Shown: piece by piece, positions 57,440 to 64,000 of the stretch
Numbering within the stretch: position 1 is the first letter of the stretch
Layout: each line of letters opens with the position of its first letter
Assembly (NCBI RefSeq): GCF_000427405.1
Contig: NZ_KE386491.1
Location: 4,473,812 to 4,537,811, forward strand
DNA from: Flectobacillus major DSM 103
GTDB taxonomy: Bacteria; Bacteroidota; Bacteroidia; Cytophagales; Spirosomataceae
Length of the DNA: 64,000 nucleotides
Direction: 5' to 3'
Notes under the pieces: model-generated
The model's database searches: none
What the model was told of the DNA's origin: nothing
What the model saw: only the letters and a program-made list of their open reading frames with translations
Position numbers and translations under genes: made by a program

Positions 57440-58651
57440 ATGGTTGCAAAAATAGCTTTTAAAAATTATAAAATCTTTAATAGCGTGCAAGTACTAGAGC
57501 TGGCTCCTATGACTATTTTAATAGGTAAAAATAGTTCTGGGAAAAGTGCTCTAGCAAAATTACCTACACTAATTTCTGGAAGTCTAAATGGTTTAGTTGA
57601 GGAACCATTCAGTTGGGAAAATGAAGGTGTGATATTAGGTAACGATTATTCTGATTTGAACTATGAAAAAGATACTACAGGAGAGTTTGAATTTAAGCTA
57701 GAACTCAAGGATAACGCTTTTTTACATATAGTGATATTATTTGGAGACTACAAATTAATTGTTCGTTCATGGAATTATAATGATGAGTTTAAAGTTCAAT
57801 ATCACATAAAAGAGAAGCTTTATTCCATCAATGACAGCACAAGGCTGTATGATTGTAGGTTTAAAGGTTTTTTACTGAAAAATATCATTGGTTTTGAAGG
57901 GGAAATTCCCAATGTAACTGATTTCAGTTTTGAATTTGATTATGTATGCTCATACAGGGTAGAACCGAAAGATATTAAAGAAGACCAACCGAAAGAAAAG
58001 AATATTAGAAAAGTTGGAATAGATGGCAAACACGCATACGAGATATTAATCAATGATGTTATTTATTCAGATGGCCAATTACTAAACAAAGTAAGCAATT
58101 GGTATAAAAAAGTATTCGAAAACTGGGAAGTGAATATAGACAGAGATACGTTGCGTAATAAATTTTACTTTGAACTAAAAAGGAATTCTCCAAGGTTTTT
58201 CAAGACCTCCTTAGTGAATGTAGGACAAGGTATGAGTCAAACTTTACCTTTAATCACAAAATCATTTATTGAAGAAGAAAAACCTTCTCTTACAATTATA
58301 GAAGAACCAGAATTACACTTACATCCTTCTGCTCATGGTGATTTAGCTGAACGATTTGTAGAATCTTTAATTGATACCAATAAAAGATATTTGATTGAAA
58401 CACATTCTGAGAACTTTATTCTAAGATTAAGGCGTTTAATCGCTGAAAGTAAATATCCATACTTTACGGAAGAAAATCTTAAAATCTATTATGTTGATTA
58501 TGACGAAGATTTGAATGAGAGTTCTTTGAGAGATATTAAAGTTGATTCCCTTGGTGAGGTATATGATTGGCCTGATGGTATTTTTAGTGATAGTTTTGAT
58601 GAAGTTTTTGCAATAAGGAAAGCTCAAAAATTAAAGAAAGATGTTGGTTGA
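57440..58651 (+). CDS. ABC/OLD-type AAA ATPase, first gene of candidate defence operon
   Basis: 403 residues, soluble. Walker A GKNSSGKS (29-36) in ILIGKNSSGKSALAKLP, an ABC-like signature VNVGQGMSQ (259-267), Walker B LTIIEEPELHLHP (284-296), and an H-loop in ETHSE (320-324). This is the RecF/SMC/OLD type of ATPase found in many anti-phage systems (for example AriA of PARIS, OLD/Gabija, AbiL). It has no nuclease domain of its own; the next gene, overlapping by 11 bases, seems to supply it. The coding sequence is clearly richer in A and T than the glucosidase gene before it, consistent with acquisition. The family is firm; the biological role is inferred. Confidence 0.87.
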   Translation: MVAKIAFKNYKIFNSVQVLELAPMTILIGKNSSGKSALAKLPTLISGSLNGLVEEPFSWENEGVILGNDYSDLNYEKDTTGEFEFKLELKDNAFLHIVILFGDYKLIVRSWNYNDEFKVQYHIKEKLYSINDSTRLYDCRFKGFLLKNIIGFEGEIPNVTDFSFEFDYVCSYRVEPKDIKEDQPKEKNIRKVGIDGKHAYEILINDVIYSDGQLLNKVSNWYKKVFENWEVNIDRDTLRNKFYFELKRNSPRFFKTSLVNVGQGMSQTLPLITKSFIEEEKPSLTIIEEPELHLHPSAHGDLAERFVESLIDTNKRYLIETHSENFILRLRRLIAESKYPYFTEENLKIYYVDYDEDLNESSLRDIKVDSLGEVYDWPDGIFSDSFDEVFAIRKAQKLKKDVG

Positions 58652-59678
58652 AATTCTACAAGATATTTTCAGAGACGAAGCTAATAATGAGCTATTAGAC
58701 CAAATATATTTTCTGTTAGGAGAAAAACACAAACTATTGATAAGAGAAGACGACGATATTGAAGCCCTAATGGAGTCGAGCTGGTATAATAGTATGAAGC
58801 CATCATATCAGAAGACTATTGAAGAGTCTATTGTCTGGTCAATAAACAACTCTACAAAAACGCCTCAATGTATAATTTCTGGACAACCCAATGTAGCATA
58901 TTTTGGCTTGGCAGAAGCAATAAAATATTTAGAGCAACCTTTTACCATCCTTATTGAAAATCGCTTGAATGATGCTCCATTTCTTGACTGTTTGATAAAG
59001 CATTTCCCAAAGGAAAGTAAAATGATAAAGTTATTTAAGGATGAGCGGTGGTTGAAATATGGAATGGGAGGAGGTAGCACTATTTTGCAAGAAATAGAAG
59101 CAGAATTAGAAACCTTTGAAAACCCTATTTTTATCAAAGCTAAACACAAATATTTGCGATATTTTGTACTTATTGATAGTGATAAGAAGTATCCTGAAAT
59201 GAGTTTAAGTACTGAAAAATTAAAAAACAAAGCACTACTTGATAAATACGAAATTCCGTATCATATTTTAGAAAAACGGGAAATGGAAAACTATCTTCCC
59301 GATGAAGCTTTTGATGGTATAACAGATAATCAAGATTTCATTAAAGCATATCTTGCCTTAACCTCTATTCAGAAGGATTTTTTTGATTTAGAAAAAGGAT
59401 TTGATGGTAAAAAGTTTGATAAACTTTTACCCGAAGAAAGGATATTTTACGAATCATTGAATGACTCTCAAAAAGATATATTTCGCAATAATAATCTCAA
59501 AAGAATAAATGGTTCGACTATTGAAAACTTCAAAACAAGCTTTCCAAAGCTGTTTTCTTCAGCTAAAGTAACCAAAATCAATTTGCTTAAAAGATGTGAA
59601 CACCATTCTGAAATTGACTCCCCAAAAGACAAAAAAGAATTACAAAATTTATTAAGTAAAATCAATCAATTACTATGA
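58641..59678 (+). CDS. TOPRIM-like protein, second gene of candidate defence operon
   Basis: 345 residues, no signal. Not firmly recognised. It has features that fit a TOPRIM/DUF4435-type nuclease: an early acidic strand-turn ILIENRLNDAPFLDCLI (Glu106), the D-x-D strand FVLIDSD (Asp179, Asp181), then KREMENYLP (212-220), a pattern found near the end of TOPRIM domains in OLD-type and AriB-type proteins. A GGGS turn lies at 143-146. It overlaps the ATPase stop by 11 bases and ends in a 4-base ATGA overlap with the DUF262 gene, so expression is coupled. Catalysis is inferred, not shown. Confidence 0.72.
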   Translation: MLVEILQDIFRDEANNELLDQIYFLLGEKHKLLIREDDDIEALMESSWYNSMKPSYQKTIEESIVWSINNSTKTPQCIISGQPNVAYFGLAEAIKYLEQPFTILIENRLNDAPFLDCLIKHFPKESKMIKLFKDERWLKYGMGGGSTILQEIEAELETFENPIFIKAKHKYLRYFVLIDSDKKYPEMSLSTEKLKNKALLDKYEIPYHILEKREMENYLPDEAFDGITDNQDFIKAYLALTSIQKDFFDLEKGFDGKKFDKLLPEERIFYESLNDSQKDIFRNNNLKRINGSTIENFKTSFPKLFSSAKVTKINLLKRCEHHSEIDSPKDKKELQNLLSKINQLL

Positions 59679-61345
59679 GTTCATTAATCAGTTTAAAACC
59701 ATCAAATAATAAGTTTGAAACTTATCTGAAGGGTATTAATTCGGGATTATTACAAATTCCAGAGTTTCAACGTGATTTTGTTTGGGAGCTTGACAATGTA
59801 CTCAACTTGTTAAATAGTATTAAAAAAAATTACCCCATCGGTTCATTTTTATTTTGGACTCCAGAAACAGAATTTAGAATAGCAAAACAGGTAGGCCCTT
59901 ATTTTATTAAAGAATCTATTTTTGAAGCTTTTGAAAAAAGACAACGAAAATATATTTTGGATGGCTATCAAAGAATGTCTGCGTTATTTGGTGTACTCTC
60001 TAATCCTGAAACGATTGTAAACTTCACATTGGACGAGAAGTTATTTAATTCCAAATTTAATATTTATTATAATCTTGATTCTGAACGGTTTGAGGTATTC
60101 GACCGTAATATTGAAATTTATTGTGTTCCCGCTTATATCTTATTGGATTTCGAATCTTTTCTAACTCACTCAGAAAAAATACAAAGAGAATATTCTCCTG
60201 AACTCTCAAAAAGTTACACAGGTAGGCTAAAAAAAATTGTCACCACTTTTAATAATTACGAAATGCCCGTAATTGAGATAGCTGGCGGAACATTGGATGA
60301 AGCGATAGATATATTTACATTACTCAATAAAGAAGGCAAGCCCATAACACCCGATTGGATATTGTCGGCTAAAACTTATACAGATAACTTTAGATTGGGC
60401 GATAAAATTGATGGTGTTCTCGACCAAATAGAGAAATATAATTTTATTGATAACAAACCAAGAGAAGTAGCGGTAAGAGATTTAGTTTTTAGAAGTATTC
60501 AAAGCTCATTTGGAGATTTATATTTAGACAATAAAAAAACAGATATTATTTCCCTTTCTAAAAAAGAAAACTTTCAAAGTCAAATAGAAATTACCGTAAA
60601 AAGTATAGAGCGTGTGGCTAAATTTTTATTTGAAGAACTCTTAATTGTTGACAATAAACTATTACCCGCTAATATCCAGTTTATCTTTTTGGTAGAGTTT
60701 TTTAACCACATTCCCGAACCTAATAGTCAGCAAATAGAAAAGCTAAAACAATGGTTTTGGGTTACAACATATTCCAATTATTTTACAGTTTTTAGTCCCA
60801 GCAAAAGAAAAACCGCCTTTCAGCATTTTCAAAAATTTATAAAAAATGTCGACCTAAACCCTGTCTATAGCGATAGACCTGAGCTACCATTTGTTGTGCC
60901 TGCGTTGTCTGATAAAGTAAACTTAGGTTCAGTGCGTTCAAAAGCTCATATTTTGTTTATGTTGAATTATTCAAATGGATTCAATTCTGTAGATACGGAG
61001 TTTGTGGAAGACTATAAAATTTTAAAGCTATTTTCTGAAACTAAAATTTCATCTGATTTAGGAGAAAGTGCAAATATGGTAGTATGTCTAAATAAAACTA
61101 CTGATAATGTATTTATCCAGTCGGGGAAAAAAACCAACGACTTATCCTTCATGCTTGCTCAGGAAAATAAAGGAAGATATTCAGAGTATTTTATTACAGA
61201 TGAAATGAGAGATGAATATTTAAAGGGTAATCTGGAAAAAGTATTTGAATTAAGAAAGACGTTGATTACTGAGAAGGAACGAGCTTTTGTAGAGAAATTA
61301 GGGGTAGATTATGATAGACGATTTCAACTATTTGAAACAATATAG
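59675..61345 (+). CDS. DUF262 (GmrS/ParB-like) protein, third gene of candidate defence operon
   Basis: 556 residues. The DUF262 motifs are IPEFQRDFVWE (28-38) and ILDGYQRMSAL (94-104), the latter normally DGQQR; the Gln-to-Tyr change is unusual. The block FTLLNKEGKPITPDWILSAKTY matches the family. Residues 380-556 are mostly helical, without an obvious HNH (DUF1524) motif, so it is the GmrS-like NTPase part only. DUF262 proteins occur in type IV restriction (GmrSD, BrxU, SspE) and act on modified or foreign DNA. Here it is translationally coupled to the TOPRIM-like gene (ATGA overlap). Confidence 0.88.
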   Translation: MSSLISLKPSNNKFETYLKGINSGLLQIPEFQRDFVWELDNVLNLLNSIKKNYPIGSFLFWTPETEFRIAKQVGPYFIKESIFEAFEKRQRKYILDGYQRMSALFGVLSNPETIVNFTLDEKLFNSKFNIYYNLDSERFEVFDRNIEIYCVPAYILLDFESFLTHSEKIQREYSPELSKSYTGRLKKIVTTFNNYEMPVIEIAGGTLDEAIDIFTLLNKEGKPITPDWILSAKTYTDNFRLGDKIDGVLDQIEKYNFIDNKPREVAVRDLVFRSIQSSFGDLYLDNKKTDIISLSKKENFQSQIEITVKSIERVAKFLFEELLIVDNKLLPANIQFIFLVEFFNHIPEPNSQQIEKLKQWFWVTTYSNYFTVFSPSKRKTAFQHFQKFIKNVDLNPVYSDRPELPFVVPALSDKVNLGSVRSKAHILFMLNYSNGFNSVDTEFVEDYKILKLFSETKISSDLGESANMVVCLNKTTDNVFIQSGKKTNDLSFMLAQENKGRYSEYFITDEMRDEYLKGNLEKVFELRKTLITEKERAFVEKLGVDYDRRFQLFETI

Positions 61346-61444
61346 CATGGTTTATTGAGAAAACGTTTTATCAGCGACTTAGTGAGCGCTTTATTGAAAT
61401 ATTTGTGAAATTATTTGTTGCTTAACCTCTTATCGAAGTAGTAT

Positions 61445-62134
61445 TCACAGGATTACCTCATCGATTTTTTGATAGATTTTGTCCCATGTTTTGTTATCAA
61501 TATTAAAACCATGATTGGTGTCTACAAAAAATAATTCTATGTTGGGACTAAACTTGTATTGATCCTTTATCTCTATACCGCCATATTCATCATGGATTCC
61601 CTGAATAATTAACATGGGTGTTTTGAGGTGTTCTAAATGAAGGTATCTTTCAGGCTCAACGCCATTATTGGGGTTTTGAAATGGATAACCCAAACAAATG
61701 ATATGTTTAATATCTAAGTCATCGGCAATCAAAGATGCAACTCGTCCGCCCGACGACCTTGAGATAATGATTACTTCGTTTTTAGCACTTAGGTATTCAA
61801 TTCTTTTCTTTAATTTTTTACAGCGAAGTTTTATATCATTTCCATTTCTTTCTAAAAATTGTTCATACAAATAGATAAAATAACTCCAATGCGTAATAGC
61901 GTAAAGTAATTGAACAAGTCTAAGATTGATTTTCTTGACAATATTGGGTAAAGTTTGAAAATGAAATTCAATCGAGCGAAGCCGATGGGTAAGGTTTCCT
62001 GCAGGGTCTTCCCAAACAATTGGCAGGTGTTTTCTTTTGGTATAGTTAACTAAAACGTGGTTTAGGTTAGTATCTTTTTGCCAATCGTCACGACCAGCAA
62101 ATAAAAAAATCTTATTGACGGATTTTTTTGACAT
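61445..62134 (-). CDS. Alpha/beta hydrolase, Tex30/dienelactone-hydrolase-like
   Basis: 229 residues. Nucleophile elbow region VIIISRSSGGRVASLIADDL (S-R-S-S-G-G, a variant G-x-S-x-G), acid residue in QGIHDEYGG, and catalytic His in VDTNHGFNID. These make a complete Ser-Asp-His set. A middle stretch of aromatic and basic residues (about 70-110) forms the cap. No signal peptide. The coding sequence is AT-rich, like the three-gene operon on the other strand, which converges on it at 61345. It may be a cargo gene of the same acquired region, or an independent gene; the substrate is unknown. Confidence 0.78.
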   Translation of the reverse strand: MSKKSVNKIFLFAGRDDWQKDTNLNHVLVNYTKRKHLPIVWEDPAGNLTHRLRSIEFHFQTLPNIVKKINLRLVQLLYAITHWSYFIYLYEQFLERNGNDIKLRCKKLKKRIEYLSAKNEVIIISRSSGGRVASLIADDLDIKHIICLGYPFQNPNNGVEPERYLHLEHLKTPMLIIQGIHDEYGGIEIKDQYKFSPNIELFFVDTNHGFNIDNKTWDKIYQKIDEVIL

Positions 62135-62249
62135 TGGTAGTATGGCGTGGAAAGTGGGGGGTATGTCTAGTATTAATGCCGAAAATCTTCCTCAAATATT
62201 TGATTTATTACTCAAAAATACAAATTTAAAGTACAGTAATTCATAAAAT

Positions 62250-62282
62250 AGAGGCACAAACAGATGTGTTATTTGTGCCTCT
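62250..62282 (-). terminator. Terminator of nadA
   Basis: Perfect 11-bp stem AGAGGCACAAA (62250-62260) with 62272-62282, followed on the minus strand by a T-rich tract, 20 bases after the nadA stop. Confidence 0.82.
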
Positions 62283-62302
62283 GTAACAACCCTTGAGGTA
62301 TT

Positions 62303-63292
62303 TTATTTACTAATTTCTAACATAGCTTTCAAAGCCTTTAAGGCTGGTACTCGGATATCTTCGGGTACTTGGATTTCGGGTAGTTCATAAAACATAGCAT
62401 TGTAAAGCTTTTCCAAAGTATTCATTTTCATGTAAGGGCATTCTGAACAAGCACATGAGTTTTTCTCGTTGGCTGGGGCAGGAATCAATTTTTTATTAGG
62501 TACAGCTTCCTTCATTTTGTGCAAAATCCCAGCCTCGGTAGCTACAATAAACTCCTGACAGTCGGATGTTTGGACAAAATTGAGTAGGGCAGTAGTAGAG
62601 CCTACAAAATCGGCTTGAGAAAGGATAACTTCTTTACATTCTGGGTGAGCAATCAATAAAGCCGCTGGATTTTCCTCTTTGGCTTTTTTCAGTTTTTCTA
62701 ATGAAATATCGATGTGTACAATACAAGCACCTTCCCAAAGAATCAAATCCCTTCCTGTTTTTTTGGCAACGTAACGCCCCAAATTGGCATCAGGAGCAAA
62801 GATAATTTGCTTATCGGCAGGAATAGATTCTACCACTTTTACGGCATTGGACGACGTACAAATAATATCTGTCATAGCCTTTACATCGGCTGTACAGTTG
62901 ATATAACTTACCACAACAGCCTCAGGATATTGGGCTTTGAAAGCGGCAAATGCTTCTTTGGGTGCTGCATCGGCCAAAGAACAACCCGCATTGAAATCGG
63001 GCAGAACTACTTTTTTGTTGGGGTTCAAGATTTTGGCTGTTTCGCCCATAAAATGCACCCCACAAAATACAATCATGTCGGCATCTGTTTTTTCGGCAGC
63101 CTGAGCCAACCCAAGGCTATCGCCCAAATAATCGGCTAAATCCTGGATTTCGGCATCTACATAATAGTGTGCCAAAATAACAGCATTTTTCTCTTTCTTT
63201 AATTTAAGAATTTCTTCTTTCAAATCAGTCCCTTTAAATGGTACTGAACGGCTTACGTAGCCAACTTTATTTACTTCGTCTAGTAAGTTCAT
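62303..63292 (-). CDS. nadA: Quinolinate synthase
   Basis: 329 residues. Condenses iminoaspartate (from NadB) with dihydroxyacetone phosphate to quinolinate, using a [4Fe-4S] cluster. Motifs: [40 protein letters not shown], and [11 protein letters not shown]. The cluster Cys residues are likely Cys104, Cys190 (WEGACIVH) and one of the Cys in CACSEC (280-285). Length and motifs are normal. It lies 154 bases after the nadC end, on the same strand, so nadC and nadA probably form one unit in this genome. Confidence 0.96.
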   Translation of the reverse strand: MNLLDEVNKVGYVSRSVPFKGTDLKEEILKLKKEKNAVILAHYYVDAEIQDLADYLGDSLGLAQAAEKTDADMIVFCGVHFMGETAKILNPNKKVVLPDFNAGCSLADAAPKEAFAAFKAQYPEAVVVSYINCTADVKAMTDIICTSSNAVKVVESIPADKQIIFAPDANLGRYVAKKTGRDLILWEGACIVHIDISLEKLKKAKEENPAALLIAHPECKEVILSQADFVGSTTALLNFVQTSDCQEFIVATEAGILHKMKEAVPNKKLIPAPANEKNSCACSECPYMKMNTLEKLYNAMFYELPEIQVPEDIRVPALKALKAMLEISK

Positions 63293-63446
63293 GGTTGAAT
63301 ATTGGGGAATTTCGATAACTTGAAAATAAAAACAACTAGAAATGAGTCTAAATAATCGTGTAAAAGGAGTTTTGTTGATAGCAGTTATCTGTTTTCAAAA
63401 ATCTACACGCTACATATTTTAGGAATTTAATTCGTTTTCTCATTGA

Positions 63447-64000
63447 CTACATAGCCTTCAAACTTAAATCTAGGCTTTTGATTTGATGTGTCAATGCTCC
63501 GCTCGAAATATAATCAACTCCACATTCGGCATATTGCCTGATAGTGGTTTCATCAATTCCTCCAGAGGCTTCGGTGAGGTATTTGCCATCGATAAGCCGA
63601 ACAGCTTCTTGTAAATCTTCAAAACTAAAATTATCAAGCATAATTCTATGGATTTTACCAATAGCCAAAACCTGCTGTAGCTCGTTGAGGTTACGTACTT
63701 CAATTTCTATTTGAAGCTGCCGATCTGTGTGTTGTAGGTATTCGTTGGCCTGCAAAATAGCCTTTTCGATACCCCCAGCATAGTCGACATGGTTATCTTT
63801 AATCAAAATCATATCGAACAAAGCATAACGGTGATTTACAGCACCTCCAATTTTGCAAGCCCATTTTTCACACAAACGGAAATTAGGTGTTGTTTTGCGG
63901 GTATCCAGTAGCTGGGTTTTTGTTCCTTCCAAAAGCTGTACCATTGAATGCGTATGAGTAGCAATACCCGACATACGTTGCATACAATTCAAAACAAGGC
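63447..64000 (-). CDS. nadC: Nicotinate-nucleotide pyrophosphorylase (C-terminal part)
   Basis: The frame is open to the right edge (last full codon at 63996-63998), so the N-terminal part is outside the window. The visible 180-plus residues cover the catalytic barrel: LNCMQRMSGIATHTHSMVQ, LLDTRKTTPNFRLCEKWA, GGAVNHRYALFDMILIKDNH, and the PRPP-binding IEIEVRNLNEL, then MLDNF and TEASGGIDETTIRQYAECGVDYIS SGALTH. Quinolinate plus PRPP gives nicotinate mononucleotide. nadA follows on the same strand; nadB is at 25-27 kb, so the whole de novo NAD route is in the window apart from the nadC start. Confidence 0.95.
   Translation of the reverse strand, partial: LVLNCMQRMSGIATHTHSMVQLLEGTKTQLLDTRKTTPNFRLCEKWACKIGGAVNHRYALFDMILIKDNHVDYAGGIEKAILQANEYLQHTDRQLQIEIEVRNLNELQQVLAIGKIHRIMLDNFSFEDLQEAVRLIDGKYLTEASGGIDETTIRQYAECGVDYISSGALTHQIKSLDLSLKAM

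Overview
The window reads as chromosomal DNA of a Bacteroidota bacterium, most likely order Cytophagales. The support is a SusC/SusD pair, GSCFA, LytTR and TonB-dependent receptor genes, Bacteroidota-type promoters (TTG, about 20 bases, TAnnTTTG), almost no Shine-Dalgarno sequences, and AT-rich intergenic DNA. The genus is not proven by anything I can see. No tRNA, rRNA or CRISPR array was found.

Layout. 1-5.1 kb: end of a GH1 beta-glucosidase, polyphosphate kinase with a small co-directional gene, a PEBP protein and an AraC regulator. 5.2-9.5 kb: an intergenic element, gyrB and purH. 9.6-14.3 kb: an SGNH hydrolase and esterase pair, a cytochrome P450 and a coiled-coil membrane protein. 14.4-22.1 kb: an unusual D-Ala-D-Ala-ligase-like protein with an extra duplicated domain, a thioredoxin-like protein, NifU and Mrp (Fe-S assembly), a LytS/LytTR two-component pair and uridine kinase. 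22.2-29.6 kb: a TonB receptor, an SCP2 protein, nadB, a paralogue of the coiled-coil protein, a methyltransferase-like protein and a rhodanese lipoprotein. 30-37 kb: a secreted sugar-oxidation pair (sorbosone-dehydrogenase-like/cytochrome c plus DUF1080), a gamma carbonic anhydrase, a CNT nucleoside transporter and a DinB/YfiT protein.

38-48 kb: a SusC/SusD/lipoprotein operon, a 28-codon candidate membrane microprotein, an exported PLP aminotransferase and an exported flavin amine oxidase, then a secreted protein ending in a Hint (intein-like) domain. 48-54 kb: a DUF4136 lipoprotein, GSCFA, and a cobalamin-riboswitch operon of BtuB-like receptor, PP-loop ATPase, Cys-rich CWC protein and PAS protein. 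54.6-57.3 kb: a GH63-like glucosidase. 57.4-61.3 kb: a tightly overlapping, AT-rich three-gene operon of ABC/OLD-type ATPase, TOPRIM-like protein and DUF262 protein, which is the best candidate for an undescribed (probably anti-phage) system. 61.4-64 kb: an alpha/beta hydrolase, nadA and the end of nadC.

Two signals are not explained by genes. One is a family of three 230-290 bp elements with ATGAGTCATCC terminal inverted repeats and a long covarying internal hairpin, each lying 17-27 bases after the stop codon of a minus-strand gene (gyrB, the sorbosone dehydrogenase, nupC). The other is a set of intergenic palindromes, including one overlapping the SCP2 promoter and a nested palindrome between SCP2 and nadB.
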